40,521 bases of DNA from assembly GCA_021325215.1 (NCBI GenBank), contig JAJPHO010000034.1:1-40521 (forward strand). The letters run 5' to 3'. This DNA comes from Alphaproteobacteria bacterium (lineage in GTDB: Bacteria > Pseudomonadota > Alphaproteobacteria > Rhodospirillales > Magnetospirillaceae). This document shows positions 8,371 through 17,600 of the stretch, piece after piece. Each line of letters begins with the position of its first letter. Position 1 is the stretch's first letter. Made by a program: the position numbers and the translations under genes. The notes below the pieces were generated by a model. The model did not search any database and had not been told where the DNA came from. It worked only from the letters and a program-made list of their open reading frames with translations.

Positions 8371-8922
8371 ATGAGCGACCGGCAATGGAGCCTGCGCCAG
8401 GCCACGCACGACGATGCGCCGCATCTGATGCCGCTTATCGAGCGCTCGGTCCTGACTCTGCAGGCCCGCGATTACAGCCGCAGCCAGCTGGAGGCGGCGC
8501 TCGGTACCGTCTATGGCGTCGACATGGCGCTGATCGAGGACGGCACCTATTACGTCGTGGTGACCCCTGAGGGAAAAATTATCGGCTGCGGCGGCTGGAG
8601 CCGGCGCGCCACCCTGTTCGGGGTGCACAAGCTGGTGCGCGACGATTCGGTGCTGACGCCGGGAATCGACGCGGCCCGTATTCGCGCCTTCTTCATCGAT
8701 CCCGATCGGGCCCGCAGCGGCATCGCCAGCGCCATCCTCGGCGCCTGTGAAGCGGCGGCGATCGCCAAGGGCTTCAAATCCTTGTCGCTGGCATCGACCT
8801 TGACCGGCATCGCCTTCTACCGCCGGCATGGTTTCCTCGACGTGCGCCTGTTCGACACGCCCTTGCCGAATGGCGAGGGCATGACGCTGATGGCGATGGA
8901 AAAGACGCTGAGCCCGTTTTAA
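8371..8922 (+). CDS. GNAT family N-acetyltransferase
   Basis: A 183-residue acetyl-CoA-dependent acyltransferase. The N-terminal part reads [19 protein letters not shown], the usual first strand and helix. Motif A is [20 protein letters not shown] (about residues 107-126), carrying the pyrophosphate-binding R-x2-G-x-A/G pattern as RARSGIAS. A later FYRRHGF is the conserved Tyr/Phe motif B region. Acceptor unknown. ATG 8371 follows GGGGAGGCGACCGGA. The gene is divergent from aspS and its stop overlaps that of the downstream convergent hydrolase by 4 bp (TTAA). Confidence 0.88.
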   Translation: MSDRQWSLRQATHDDAPHLMPLIERSVLTLQARDYSRSQLEAALGTVYGVDMALIEDGTYYVVVTPEGKIIGCGGWSRRATLFGVHKLVRDDSVLTPGIDAARIRAFFIDPDRARSGIASAILGACEAAAIAKGFKSLSLASTLTGIAFYRRHGFLDVRLFDTPLPNGEGMTLMAMEKTLSPF

Positions 8923-9926
8923 GGGGCGTCCAGGAAAGCCTCGACATCCTTCATGAATTGCTGCGGCCGCTCCATGTGCGGGATGTGGCCGACGCCGTCA
9001 TAGGCCACGACCTTGGCGTGGGGCATGGTCTTGGCGATGGCTTTGGCGTTGTCGGTGTTGAAGCCCATCTTCTTGCCCAGTTCCGGCGTGGTGTAGGGGC
9101 GGCCCGGGGCGTTGTGGTCGTTGACGCCCATGATGAACAGGGTCGGCGTCGTCACCAGCGGATATTCGTGCACCACCGGCTGATCGTGAAGCATCTGGTA
9201 GGAAGAAATGAAATTGGTGACCCAGCGCGGAAATTCTCCGGACAGTCTCAGCCGCTCGCGCAGGGTGACGAACTCGTCCACCGCGCTGTCGGGCAGGTCG
9301 AGCGAATAGCCGACCTTGAGGAATTTGCGGTACTCGTCCGAGGTCAGCTTGAATTCGCGGTCATAGAGGAATTCATCGGTCACCGGCGGCACGGTGAAGC
9401 GGTAATCCTCGAGCCCGATCGGATCTTCCAGCACCAGGCGCCGCACCCGTTCGGGATAGGTGCGCACGAAGCGCACCGCCACCATGCCACCCATCGAATG
9501 GGCGACCAGGTCGACCTGCTTGATGTTCAGCGACTCCAGCAGCTTGGCGTTGTTGCGGGCGAACTGGTCGAGATTGGCCGGGATGTCGGGCTTGGAGGAT
9601 TTGCCGAAGCCGATCTGGTCGGTGGCGATGACGCGGTAGCCGTCGGCGGCGAGGCCGGCGATCACGTCCTTCCAATAGCTGGCCGGGAAATTGCGGCCAT
9701 GGAACAACAGCGCCACCCGGCCGTTCGGCGTGCCGGTGGGTGCCACGTCCATGTAAGCCTGGCGCAGCGGCTGGCCCTGCACATTCAGCTCCAGATAGGA
9801 GACCGGATAGGGATAGGGCCAGTTTTCCAGCGCGATCCCGACCGGTTCCTGAGACGCGGAGTCGGCAACGGCCGGCAGCGCGGGCAGAACCAGCGCCGTC
9901 AGCATCAGCAGGGCAGTGGATTTCAT
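8919..9926 (-). CDS. Exported alpha/beta-fold hydrolase
   Basis: A 335-residue protein with a Sec signal peptide (residues 1 to about 18, [13 protein letters not shown]). The alpha/beta-hydrolase triad is clear: nucleophile Ser in VAHSMGG, Asp in [12 protein letters not shown] and His in GVGHIPHME, plus the oxyanion-hole segment LLFHGRNF. It would hydrolyse an ester, amide or C-C bond in the periplasm; substrate unknown. ATG 9926 begins inside the msrA stop (ATGA overlap), so the two are translationally coupled. Extra frame upstream of this Met lies within msrA and was left out. Confidence 0.87.
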   Translation of the reverse strand: MKSTALLMLTALVLPALPAVADSASQEPVGIALENWPYPYPVSYLELNVQGQPLRQAYMDVAPTGTPNGRVALLFHGRNFPASYWKDVIAGLAADGYRVIATDQIGFGKSSKPDIPANLDQFARNNAKLLESLNIKQVDLVAHSMGGMVAVRFVRTYPERVRRLVLEDPIGLEDYRFTVPPVTDEFLYDREFKLTSDEYRKFLKVGYSLDLPDSAVDEFVTLRERLRLSGEFPRWVTNFISSYQMLHDQPVVHEYPLVTTPTLFIMGVNDHNAPGRPYTTPELGKKMGFNTDNAKAIAKTMPHAKVVAYDGVGHIPHMERPQQFMKDVEAFLDAP

Positions 9927-10561
9927 CCGAGCACGCAGACCACGCCGGTGCCCTTGAGGCCGCAATAGCCGTTCGGATTCTTGGCCAGATATTGCTGGTG
10001 GTAATCCTCGGCGTAATAGAAGGGCGGAGCGTCGGCGATCTGGGTGGTGATGATCGCGGGTTTGCCGGCCTTGGCCAGCGAGAGCTGATAGGCGTCGCGG
10101 GCCGCCTCGGCTTCGGCGCGCTGCTCCGCCGTGGTGGTGAACAGGGCCGAGCGGTATTGCGTGCCGATATCGTTGCCCTGGCGCATGCCCTGGGTGGGGT
10201 CATGCTCTTCGAAGAAGGGCTTCAGCAGATCGGCATAAGAGATTTTGGCCGGGTCGTAGGCGACCATCACCAGCTCGATATGGCCGGTCTGGCCCGAGCA
10301 GACTTCTTCATAGGTGGCATTCGGGGTCACGCCGCCGCCATAGCCCACCGCGGTCGAATAGACGCCGGGCAGTTCCCAGAACAGGCGCTCGGCGCCCCAG
10401 AAGCAGCCCATGCCGAAATAGGCGACCTGGATTCCCTCGGGGAACGGCGCCTTCAGCGGGTGCCCATTGACGAAATGAACCTCCGGCACATCCAGCGGAC
10501 GGGAGCGGCCCGGCAGCGCCTTGTCGGCGGCCGGCAGGGTGGTCTTGGCGAAGAGCGACAT
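9923..10561 (-). CDS. msrA: Peptide-methionine (S)-S-oxide reductase MsrA
   Basis: A 212-residue MsrA that reduces methionine-S-sulfoxide, free or in proteins. The active-site Cys53 is in GMGCFWGAE. The C-terminus carries the two further cysteines of the three-Cys class, Cys200 (GYCGLKG) and Cys209 (VVCVLG), which recycle the enzyme through thioredoxin. The conserved [18 protein letters not shown] block is present. ATG 10561 (MSLFAK) has AGAGGT upstream; the longer open frame to 10762 runs into the divergent rnd gene and was rejected. The downstream hydrolase is coupled by an ATGA overlap. A thioredoxin reductase gene is present elsewhere in the window (32026-32988). Confidence 0.96.
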   Translation of the reverse strand: MSLFAKTTLPAADKALPGRSRPLDVPEVHFVNGHPLKAPFPEGIQVAYFGMGCFWGAERLFWELPGVYSTAVGYGGGVTPNATYEEVCSGQTGHIELVMVAYDPAKISYADLLKPFFEEHDPTQGMRQGNDIGTQYRSALFTTTAEQRAEAEAARDAYQLSLAKAGKPAIITTQIADAPPFYYAEDYHQQYLAKNPNGYCGLKGTGVVCVLG

Positions 10562-10648
10562 GGTTTTGACCTCTGAAACAGGCGATTGACCCCTATATGG
10601 GGTGGGGGATCGTTGCTTGCACGCGGAAAATGCGTGTAGAACAAAAGA

Positions 10649-11806
10649 ATGAAATCGATCAGCGATACCGCGGCGCTCGCCGCCTTCTGCCAACGCCTCT
10701 CGTCCGCCGAATTCGTCACCGTCGACACCGAGTTCACGCGGGAAAAAACCTACTGGCCGCAATTATGCCTGGTTCAGCTGGCCGGACCCGACGAAGCCTG
10801 GGCGATCGACCCGATGGCGCCGGGCATCGACCTCGCGCCGCTCTTCGAGCTGATGGCCAACCCCGCGGTGATGAAGGTTTTCCATGCCGCCCGCCAGGAC
10901 GTCGAAATCTTCCTGCATCTGTCGGGCAAGGTGCCGGCGCCTTTGTTCGACACCCAGTTGGCGGCGATGGTATGCGGCTTCGGCGACGCGGTGTCCTACG
11001 AGACCCTGGCCGGCCAGCTGGCCCGCGCCCGCATCGACAAATCGCTGCGCTTCACCGATTGGAGCCGCCGCCCGCTGACCGATCGCCAGCTCGATTACGC
11101 CCTGGCCGACGTCACCCATCTGCGGGTCATCTATGAAAAGCTGTGCCAGCGCCTCGAGCGCGAGCAGCGCGCCGAATGGGTGGCCGAAGAGATGGCGGTG
11201 CTGACCGATCCCAGCACTTATATGGTTGATCCCGACGAAGCCTGGCGCCGGCTGAAGTCGCGCTCCTCCTCTCCGCGCTTCCTGATGATTCTCAAGGAGC
11301 TGGCCGCGTGGCGCGAGCGCGAGGCGCGCGAGAAGGACCTGCCGCGTCAAAGGCTCTTGAAGGATGACAGCCTGATGGAGATCGCCGCCCAGGCGCCGAC
11401 CACCATAGACGAGCTGGCCCATACCCGCGGCCTGTCGCGCAACGCCGCCGAAGGCAAGCTGGGGGCTGCCTTGCTGGCCGCCGTGTCGCGCGCCCTGGCG
11501 ACGCCGGAAGCGGATTGGCCCAAGCCGATGGAACGGGTCGAGCTGCCGCGCGGACTCGGTCCGGTGGTCGATCTGCTGAAGGTGCTGCTGAAGCTGAAGG
11601 GCGACCAGCACGATGTGGCCCAGCGCCTGATCGCCTCGTCTTCCGATCTCGAATGGATCGCCGCCGACGATTCCGCCGAAGTGCCCGCCTTGCATGGTTG
11701 GCGCCGCGGCCTGTTCGGCGATGACGCGTTGCGGCTCAAGCATGGTCAAGTCGGCTTGGCGCTGGCCACCGACGGCAAGGGCCTCAGGCTGATTCCTTTG
11801 GAATGA
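10649..11806 (+). CDS. rnd: Ribonuclease D
   Basis: A 385-residue DEDDy 3'-5' exoribonuclease that trims the 3' ends of tRNA and other stable RNAs. Exo motif I is VTVDTEF (about residues 23-29), motif II is HAARQDVE and motif III is the Tyr-x3-Asp in LDYALADV. A first HRDC domain (about 205-290) contains the [19 protein letters not shown] stretch, and a second, weaker helical domain follows. Length is normal for the family. It is divergent from msrA across 87 bp. The ribosome site before ATG 10649 is weak (AGAACAAAAGA). Its 3' end overlaps the convergent HDOD gene by 23 bp. Confidence 0.95.
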   Translation: MKSISDTAALAAFCQRLSSAEFVTVDTEFTREKTYWPQLCLVQLAGPDEAWAIDPMAPGIDLAPLFELMANPAVMKVFHAARQDVEIFLHLSGKVPAPLFDTQLAAMVCGFGDAVSYETLAGQLARARIDKSLRFTDWSRRPLTDRQLDYALADVTHLRVIYEKLCQRLEREQRAEWVAEEMAVLTDPSTYMVDPDEAWRRLKSRSSSPRFLMILKELAAWREREAREKDLPRQRLLKDDSLMEIAAQAPTTIDELAHTRGLSRNAAEGKLGAALLAAVSRALATPEADWPKPMERVELPRGLGPVVDLLKVLLKLKGDQHDVAQRLIASSSDLEWIAADDSAEVPALHGWRRGLFGDDALRLKHGQVGLALATDGKGLRLIPLE

Positions 11807-13001
11807 CGTTTCCGGCTGCCCGGCGCCAGGAGCTGGGCGAGCCGGCCCGCTCGACATCGGACAGATAGCCCTGGTCGAGCGGCAGCGGCTCGGCCCGGTG
11901 CTTCGGCAGAAGCGGAAAGGGCGGTCCGACGGCGCGCGCCACATGCAGCGCGGTCAGCACCGGATTGACGATGCTGACGCTGTGGCTGGGTCGTCCGGCA
12001 AAGGTGATCGCCTCGATCACCACATCGGAAAATCCCCATAATCCCAGCAGATAGGCACCGATCAGCGTATGGTCGGCACCGAACCTGGCTGCCTCCGCCT
12101 CATGCAGCGCGAGGTCGGGTCCGACCGTCTCCAGCGCCGCGATATACTCGCTGCGTTTTTCATTGAGCAGCACCAGACTGCCGATCGCCGACAGCAGGGC
12201 GGCGCAATGGGCCGCCTTGGCCACGCTGTCCGGCTCGCCCGCCGCCAAGGCCACCCGCTCGGCCAGATCACCCAGCGCCTGGCTGTAGGCGTTGATCTGC
12301 TCGATCTGGCGGACCATCTCCTCGTCGCCCCGGAACTGCTTGAAGATGCCGAGCTGCAGCACCAGGGTCTGCACGATTTCCAGCCCTAGTATGCGTACCG
12401 CTTGGAGCGGCGCCGACACTGTGGTGCTGGTCGAGAAATAGGATGAATTGGTCAGTTTCAGCAATTCTGCGGTCATCGCCACGTCGCGGGCGATGATGGC
12501 GGCGACGGTGGCGGCCGATGAGCGCGGCGAGCGCAGTTCCGAAACCAGGTCGAGGAACAGCCGCGGCGCGCTGGGCAGCTTCGAGATGCTGTTGAGCAGG
12601 CGCACCATCTCGTTGCCCTCCATCAGCGAGCGCAAGGTCATGCGGCTGCGGATCGCCTGGGTCAGGGCGGCGGGGTTGCAGGGTTTGGGCAGGTAGATGT
12701 GGGCCGGTCCAACGGTGCGGAAGATGCTGGCGGTTTCCGCCGCTTCGGTCAGGATCACCCGCACCATCTCGGGATAGAGCCGGCTGATCTCATCCAGCAG
12801 GGCCGAGCCGTCCATGTCGGGCATCCGCATGTCGGCGACCACCACGTCGAAGGTCTCGATATTGAGGCGCCGCAACAGATCGGCGCCGGTCATGAAGAAG
12901 GCCATCTCCCATTCGTCGAGCATGGCGAGCATGGTGCGGCGGAGATTGCCCAAGACGGCGGCTTCGTCATCGACGAAGGCGACTCTGACTCTCTGCTCCA
13001 T
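11784..13001 (-). CDS. Response regulator with C-terminal HDOD domain
   Basis: A 405-residue two-domain protein. The receiver (about residues 1-120) has the acidic pair VDDE (11-12), phospho-acceptor Asp57 in VVADMRMPDMDG, and the Lys in YLPKPCNP. A degenerate-HD (HDOD) domain follows at about residues 135-335, with PSAPRLFLDLVSEL and RILGLEIVQTLVLQ; it lacks the metal-binding HD pair of real phosphodiesterases. Such proteins act as signalling regulators, often near motility or stress genes, and the partner here is unknown. ATG 13001 follows AAGGGGGAG; the open frame further upstream runs into a palindrome and was rejected. No cognate kinase lies nearby, although the che genes are about 20 kb away. 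Confidence 0.9.
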   Translation of the reverse strand: MEQRVRVAFVDDEAAVLGNLRRTMLAMLDEWEMAFFMTGADLLRRLNIETFDVVVADMRMPDMDGSALLDEISRLYPEMVRVILTEAAETASIFRTVGPAHIYLPKPCNPAALTQAIRSRMTLRSLMEGNEMVRLLNSISKLPSAPRLFLDLVSELRSPRSSAATVAAIIARDVAMTAELLKLTNSSYFSTSTTVSAPLQAVRILGLEIVQTLVLQLGIFKQFRGDEEMVRQIEQINAYSQALGDLAERVALAAGEPDSVAKAAHCAALLSAIGSLVLLNEKRSEYIAALETVGPDLALHEAEAARFGADHTLIGAYLLGLWGFSDVVIEAITFAGRPSHSVSIVNPVLTALHVARAVGPPFPLLPKHRAEPLPLDQGYLSDVERAGSPSSWRRAAGNVIPKESA

Positions 13002-13045
13002 CACTCCCCCTTCGTCATGACGGTGCGGGGCATATGGTAGTCCTA

Positions 13046-13076
13046 GTGTGCCGAACCATTCAATGGTTCGACACAC
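13046..13076. repeat. 31-bp palindrome between the HDOD gene and ppx
   Basis: The inner CGAACCATT (13052-13060) and AATGGTTCG (13062-13070) are perfect 9-bp arms around one base. GTGTG and CACAC extend them to 15-bp arms with one C/A mismatch. It is upstream of the HDOD start and downstream of ppx on the minus strand, with no T-run on either side. It could be an operator, a repeated extragenic palindrome, or an RNA stem. Confidence 0.8.
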
Positions 13077-13135
13077 CAAGCCCGAGCGGCGCCTGAGCAA
13101 TCGCCGGAGCCGGAGGCGTAGGTGTCAGATAAGAA

Positions 13136-13187
13136 GCTGATATTAGCTGATATTACCGACATATTCGAATGTGTCGGTAATATCAGC
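13136..13187. repeat. 42-bp near-perfect palindrome with a direct repeat, overlapping the ppx stop
   Basis: Positions 13146-13187 form 21-bp arms (GCTGATATTACCGACA... and its complement) with a single T/G mismatch at 13162/13171. The palindrome centre is ATTCGAAT. The ten bases GCTGATATTA are also duplicated in tandem at 13136-13145 and 13146-13155. The ppx stop codon (13183-13185) lies inside the right arm. It is AT-richer than its surroundings. As RNA it would form a very stable stem at the 3' end of the ppk-ppx message, but there is no clear U-tract. Confidence 0.85.
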
Positions 13188-14688
13188 GCCTCTTCATTTC
13201 CAGCGAGTCGTAGCCGGCCAGCTTTGCCAAACGATCGTAGCGGCGGTCGGTGAGGTCGGGGGCGAAGGCGGGATCGTCCTTGGGCAGGCTGAGAACGACC
13301 TGCTTGCCCTCGATGGTCAGTTTGGTGGTCGGCAGCAAACCGGGCACGCCGCCCGACAGGCCGTGGCCGAGGCGCAGCGCCATGCCGATCAGCGAAGCGC
13401 GCTTCTGCTCCTCCTCGGACAGCAGGCTGCGCGCGTCGGCGGCCTGGGGCAGCATCTCGTCGCCGCCATAGCGGGCATGGATGGCCAGGGCCAGCAAGGC
13501 TCGGTCCTTGTGGCCGAGGCCCATGAAGGGCAGGCGGAAGACACGCAGGAAGGCCTGTTCGGCGCGGTAATCGGGATGTTCGTTCCAGAACACGTCGCCC
13601 AGCAGGCAGGCCGCTTCGCGCATGCGCTTCTGATGCGTCGTCTCGAAGGGCAGCAGCGGCGCCATCCAATCCACGATTTCCTGGCCGTGCTCGGGGAAGC
13701 GGCCGGCGGTGCGCGCCATGTCGGCGCAGGCGGCCAGCAGCGGGTCCCAATTGCGCGATTCCGGATTGAGGTGCTGGTAGAAGCGCCCCTCGCGCATGCC
13801 ATAGACCGAGAAGACCAGCCGCGACGGCTTGGCGTAATGCAGCACCTTGCCGAGCAGCAGGGCGGCCAGCGGGAGATGCTGCTGACGCTTCTTCGACAGG
13901 CCGGGCACCTTGTCGAGCGAGCGGAAGCTCTGACGCGAAATCAGGTCGGCCAGGTCGATCGCTTCGTCGGCGTGCAGGGTGAAATTGTCGAGCACATGCA
14001 GCGGATGGCCGGTCTGGGCGATGCACAGGCGGGCCAAAGCGCGCCAGGCGCCGCCGACGGCGTATAACGGGCGCTGATGGGTGCGGTCCCACCAGGGCAG
14101 CGACATGAAATGCTTGTCGATCATCATCTCGGCGGCGGCGCGCTGGCCCATCGAGGCGTCGGACAGGCGCAGGACGCCAAGCGGGAAGGTGGTGGACAGG
14201 CCGGCGAAGCGGCCATGGTCGAGGGCGACCAGTTCGAGGCTGCCGCCGCCGAGATCGGCCACGGCGCCATCGGCATTGGGGGTGCTGCACAGCACGCCGA
14301 GGGCGGCAAGGCGGGCCTCCTCCTCGCCGGCCAGGACGGTCACGCCGATGTCACAGCGTTCCTCGATGGCCTTGACGAAAGCGGCGCCGTCCGAGGCGTC
14401 GCGCACCGCCGCGGTGGCCAGCACGTCGAGGATGCCGACATCCATGGCGCGCGCCAGGCGCACGAAGCGGCCGACCATCTGCAGCGCTTCCTCGACCCCC
14501 TCGGGATTGAGGCGGCCGGTCTGGTGCATGCCCTGGCCCAGCCCGCACACGGCTTTTTCGTTGAACAAAGGCACGGGCGCCCGGGTCCGGCCGTCATAGA
14601 CGACCAGGCGCACCGAGTTCGAGCCGATATCGACGATCGCGATGTTCTTCTGCTGATTCTTCGCGCTCGGCACAGCCTGGGACTTCAT
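13183..14688 (-). CDS. ppx: Exopolyphosphatase (Ppx/GppA family)
   Basis: A 501-residue enzyme of the ASKHA fold that removes terminal phosphate from polyphosphate, and possibly from pppGpp. The first phosphate loop is IVDIGSNSVRLVVYDG (about residues 18-33). The catalytic Glu region is AGEEEARLAALG, and the second nucleotide loop is VADLGGGSLEL. The C-terminal part (about 320-500) is the helical HD-like extension common in alphaproteobacterial Ppx. It starts at ATG 14688, three bases after the ppk stop, so ppk-ppx are one unit. Its last codons lie inside a 42-bp palindrome that may end the transcript. Confidence 0.93.
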   Translation of the reverse strand: MKSQAVPSAKNQQKNIAIVDIGSNSVRLVVYDGRTRAPVPLFNEKAVCGLGQGMHQTGRLNPEGVEEALQMVGRFVRLARAMDVGILDVLATAAVRDASDGAAFVKAIEERCDIGVTVLAGEEEARLAALGVLCSTPNADGAVADLGGGSLELVALDHGRFAGLSTTFPLGVLRLSDASMGQRAAAEMMIDKHFMSLPWWDRTHQRPLYAVGGAWRALARLCIAQTGHPLHVLDNFTLHADEAIDLADLISRQSFRSLDKVPGLSKKRQQHLPLAALLLGKVLHYAKPSRLVFSVYGMREGRFYQHLNPESRNWDPLLAACADMARTAGRFPEHGQEIVDWMAPLLPFETTHQKRMREAACLLGDVFWNEHPDYRAEQAFLRVFRLPFMGLGHKDRALLALAIHARYGGDEMLPQAADARSLLSEEEQKRASLIGMALRLGHGLSGGVPGLLPTTKLTIEGKQVVLSLPKDDPAFAPDLTDRRYDRLAKLAGYDSLEMKRR

Positions 14689-14691
14689 CGC

Positions 14692-16890
14692 TTAATCGTG
14701 ATCCTTCAAGACAAGCTTGGGCAAAGGATTGTTGCGGGTCAGCGCGCTGCCCCGCCCGGACAGGCTGGGATTGGTCATGAAATAGGTGTGGGCCGAGAAA
14801 GGCTGCTCTTCCATGTCGGGCACCACCCTAGTGTAATTGGCATTGGCGTCCAACACCCAGCTTTGCAGATTGTCCTTGAGGTTCGCCACCATGATCTGAT
14901 CGAGGATCTGGCGGTGCACCGTCGCGTTTTCGATCGGCACCAGGCTCTCGACGCGCCAGTCCATGTTGCGGTTCATCCAGTCGGCGGACGAGATGAACAA
15001 TTTGGCATGGCGCGAGGGCAGGCGGTGGCCGTTGGCGAAGGCGACGACGCGGCCATGTTCGAGGAAGCGGCCGACGATGCTCTTGACCCGGATGTTCTCG
15101 GACAGGCCCGGCACGCCGGGGCGCAGGCAGCAGATGCCGCGGATCACCAGATCGACCTGCACGCCGGCCTGCGAGGCCTCGTACAGCGCGTCGATCAGCT
15201 TGGCGTCGACCAGCGAGTTCATCTTGGCCCAGATCGCCGCCGGCTTGCCGGCGCGGGCATTGTCGATCTCGGCTTTGATGTTGCAGATCAGGCGGTCGCG
15301 CGCCATCAGCGGGGCGATGGCCAGCTTTTCCATCTTTTCCGGCTTGGCGTAACCGGTCATGAAATTGAAGGTGCGGTTGGCGTCGCGGCACAAAGCCGGG
15401 TCGCAGGTGAAGAAGCTGAGGTCGGTATAGACCTTCGCCGTGATCGGGTGGTAGTTGCCGGTGCCGAAATGGGCGTAGGAGCGCAGCTCGCCATTCTCGC
15501 GGCGCACCACCAGCGAGATCTTGGCGTGGGTCTTCAGCTCCATGAAGCCGTAAACCACCTGCGCGCCGGCGCGTTCCAGATCGCGCGCCCAGCCGATATT
15601 GGCCTCTTCGTCGAAGCGGGCCTTCAGCTCGATCATGGCGGTGACCGACTTGCCCATCTCGGCGGCTTCGACCAGCGCCTTGACGATCGGGCTGTTCTTG
15701 CTGGTGCGGTACAAAGTCTGGCGGATCGCCACCACATTGGGATCGCGCGCAGCCTGATGGAGGAACTGGACCACCACGTCGAAGCTCTCGAACGGATGGT
15801 GGACGACGATGTCCTTCTTCTTGATCGCCGCGAAGCAATCGCCGCCGAAGTCGCGCACGCGCTCGGGGAAACGGGCGTTATAGCGGGGGAACTGCAGGTC
15901 AGGGCGTTCGTCGACGATCATCTGCTTGACGTCGACGGTGCCGATCGGGCCGGTGATCGAGAAGATCTCGGACGGTTCGAGCTGCATCTCGGTGACGATC
16001 AGATCGAGCAGGTCCTGCGGCATGTCGGCGCTGACCGCCAGGCGGATCACATGGCCGCGGCGGCGGCGCTTCAGCGCGGATTCGAACACCCGCACCAGAT
16101 CTTCCGCCTCTTCGTCGATTTCCATTTCCGAATCGCGGATGACGCGGAAGATGCCCAGCCCGTCGACGCGGAAACCCGGGAACAGCCGGTCGAGGAACAG
16201 GGCGACCAGATCCTCCAGCGGCAGGAAACGGTGGGAATTGGTGCTGGGCAGCGAGATGTAGCGGGCCAGCTGCTGCGGCAGCGGAACCAGGGCGCGCATG
16301 GTCTCGCCGTCGCCGTGATGGGTCAGCGACAAGGCGATGGCGACGCCGAGATTGGGGATGAAGGGGAAGGGATGGGCCGGATCGATCGCCAGCGGCGTCA
16401 GGACCGGGAAGACCTCGTCCATGAAATGGCCTTCCAGCCATTTGCGGTCGGCGCGGGTCAGCTCGGAGACGTCGATCACGGCGATGCGGGCGTCGCGCAG
16501 TTCCTGCTTCAGGCGGAACCAGCAGGCGGATTGCTTGTCGAGCAGCTTCTCGACCGCTTCGCGGATGGCGATCAGCTGCTGGGCCGGGGTCAGGCCGTCC
16601 TGGCTGATGGACGCGATATTGTTGGTCACCTGGCCTTTGAGCCCGGCGACGCGGACCATGTAGAATTCGTCGAGATTGGCCGCCGAAATCGACAGGAAGC
16701 GCAGGCGTTCCAGCAAGGGATGCGACAGATTGTCGGCTTCTTCCAGCACGCGGGTGTTGAAGGCCAGCCAGGACAGTTCGCGGTTGATGAAGCGGTGCGG
16801 GTCGCTGAGACCGATCATCGGCGCGCCGGACTCGCTGCCCGAATGGTCGCCCGAGTGAGCGATGATGTCGTGAGGTTCGTGCTGGCTCAC
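14692..16890 (-). CDS. ppk: Polyphosphate kinase 1
   Basis: A 732-residue PPK1, which makes polyphosphate from ATP reversibly at the inner face of the membrane. The N-terminal domains start at [19 protein letters not shown]. Two phospholipase-D-like domains carry the catalytic histidines: His455 ([16 protein letters not shown], the autophosphorylated residue) and His628 ([16 protein letters not shown]). [19 protein letters not shown] is also typical. I chose GTG 16890 because GGAGG lies exactly 5 nt upstream; in-frame ATG 16947 and GTG 16995 would add poorly conserved residues. It is followed by ppx after 3 bp and is divergent from the SixA-type phosphatase gene. Confidence 0.95.
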   Translation of the reverse strand: MSQHEPHDIIAHSGDHSGSESGAPMIGLSDPHRFINRELSWLAFNTRVLEEADNLSHPLLERLRFLSISAANLDEFYMVRVAGLKGQVTNNIASISQDGLTPAQQLIAIREAVEKLLDKQSACWFRLKQELRDARIAVIDVSELTRADRKWLEGHFMDEVFPVLTPLAIDPAHPFPFIPNLGVAIALSLTHHGDGETMRALVPLPQQLARYISLPSTNSHRFLPLEDLVALFLDRLFPGFRVDGLGIFRVIRDSEMEIDEEAEDLVRVFESALKRRRRGHVIRLAVSADMPQDLLDLIVTEMQLEPSEIFSITGPIGTVDVKQMIVDERPDLQFPRYNARFPERVRDFGGDCFAAIKKKDIVVHHPFESFDVVVQFLHQAARDPNVVAIRQTLYRTSKNSPIVKALVEAAEMGKSVTAMIELKARFDEEANIGWARDLERAGAQVVYGFMELKTHAKISLVVRRENGELRSYAHFGTGNYHPITAKVYTDLSFFTCDPALCRDANRTFNFMTGYAKPEKMEKLAIAPLMARDRLICNIKAEIDNARAGKPAAIWAKMNSLVDAKLIDALYEASQAGVQVDLVIRGICCLRPGVPGLSENIRVKSIVGRFLEHGRVVAFANGHRLPSRHAKLFISSADWMNRNMDWRVESLVPIENATVHRQILDQIMVANLKDNLQSWVLDANANYTRVVPDMEEQPFSAHTYFMTNPSLSGRGSALTRNNPLPKLVLKDHD

Positions 16891-16961
16891 CTGGGCCTCC
16901 TTGCGCAACGTAGGATCTTTTATACCGGCTCGCTTCCGGCCTGTCATGGTTGCGGGGCCTT

Positions 16962-16983
16962 TTGTCTTCAAGCTGTCATCGTT
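16962..16983 (+). promoter_or_regulatory. Pho-box-like direct repeat between ppk and the SixA-type gene
   Basis: TTGTCTTCAAG (16962-16972) is followed directly by CTGTCATCGTT (16973-16983). These are two 11-bp units matching the PhoB half-site CTGTCAT at 5/7 and 7/7. A third perfect CTGTCAT sits at 16941-16947, 32 bp (about three 11-bp turns) upstream. The orientation points towards the gene at 17050, whose start is about 67 bp away. Polyphosphate genes are known PhoB targets in several proteobacteria; binding here is inferred. Confidence 0.4.
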
Positions 16984-17049
16984 GGGGGCTGGCACCGATA
17001 CCCTCCTTTGTGGTTTTAATGCAAGCGCTTACGACTGCGGGATAAGTCC

Positions 17050-17595
17050 ATGAAGCTCTTGTATTTGCTGCGCCACGCCAAATCGAGCTGGGATGATCCC
17101 GACCTCGACGATTTCGATCGGCCGCTCAATAAGCGGGGCCGCAAGTCCGCGAAAGCGATGGCGGCCTATTTCCGCGAGACCGGCATCGCTCCCGAAACCG
17201 TACTCTGTTCTCCGGCCAAGCGCACCCGTGAGACGCTGAAGCATCTGATGCCGGTGCTCGGCGAGGCGCCGGTCCAGTTCGACCGCCGCATCTACGAAGC
17301 CAGCTACCAGACCTTGCTGCTCTGTCTGGCCGACCTGCCGTCCGAGGCGAATTCGGTGCTTCTGGTCGGGCACAATCCCGGGCTGGAACGGTTGGCGCTC
17401 TATCTGATGAGCGACCAGGGCCATGGTCCGGGCGCGGCGCGGCTGCAGGATAAATACCCGACCGGCAGCCTGGCGATCCTGTCGGCGCCGGCCCAGGGCT
17501 GGGACGCTCTGAAAGTGGGGTCGTGCCGGCTCGACGATTTCGTGCGGCCGGCGGACCTCGACGCGGAAGACGCCGAGGCCGATATCGACGCTTAG
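17050..17595 (+). CDS. SixA-type histidine phosphatase
   Basis: A 181-residue member of the histidine phosphatase superfamily. The phospho-acceptor His9 is in LLRHAKSSWDD (Arg8-His9, then the SSWDD stretch characteristic of the SixA subgroup). CSPAKRTRET supplies the second Arg, and the distal His is in LLVGHNPGLE. SixA proteins dephosphorylate phosphohistidine on signalling or PTS phosphotransfer proteins, but many relatives are uncharacterised. It is divergent from ppk-ppx, with Pho-box-like repeats between them, which suggests a link to phosphate handling. The start ATG 17050 follows GGGATAAGTCC. The last 20 residues are acidic. Confidence 0.87.
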   Translation: MKLLYLLRHAKSSWDDPDLDDFDRPLNKRGRKSAKAMAAYFRETGIAPETVLCSPAKRTRETLKHLMPVLGEAPVQFDRRIYEASYQTLLLCLADLPSEANSVLLVGHNPGLERLALYLMSDQGHGPGAARLQDKYPTGSLAILSAPAQGWDALKVGSCRLDDFVRPADLDAEDAEADIDA

Positions 17596-17600
17596 CCGCT

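Noticed and set aside
14077-17019. A 980-codon open frame on the plus strand opposite ppx-ppk
   Set aside because: It is the mirror of two clear genes (ppx, ppk). Its translation is His/Asp/Gly/Ala/Val-rich with no domain signature, as expected from the antisense of GC-rich codons.
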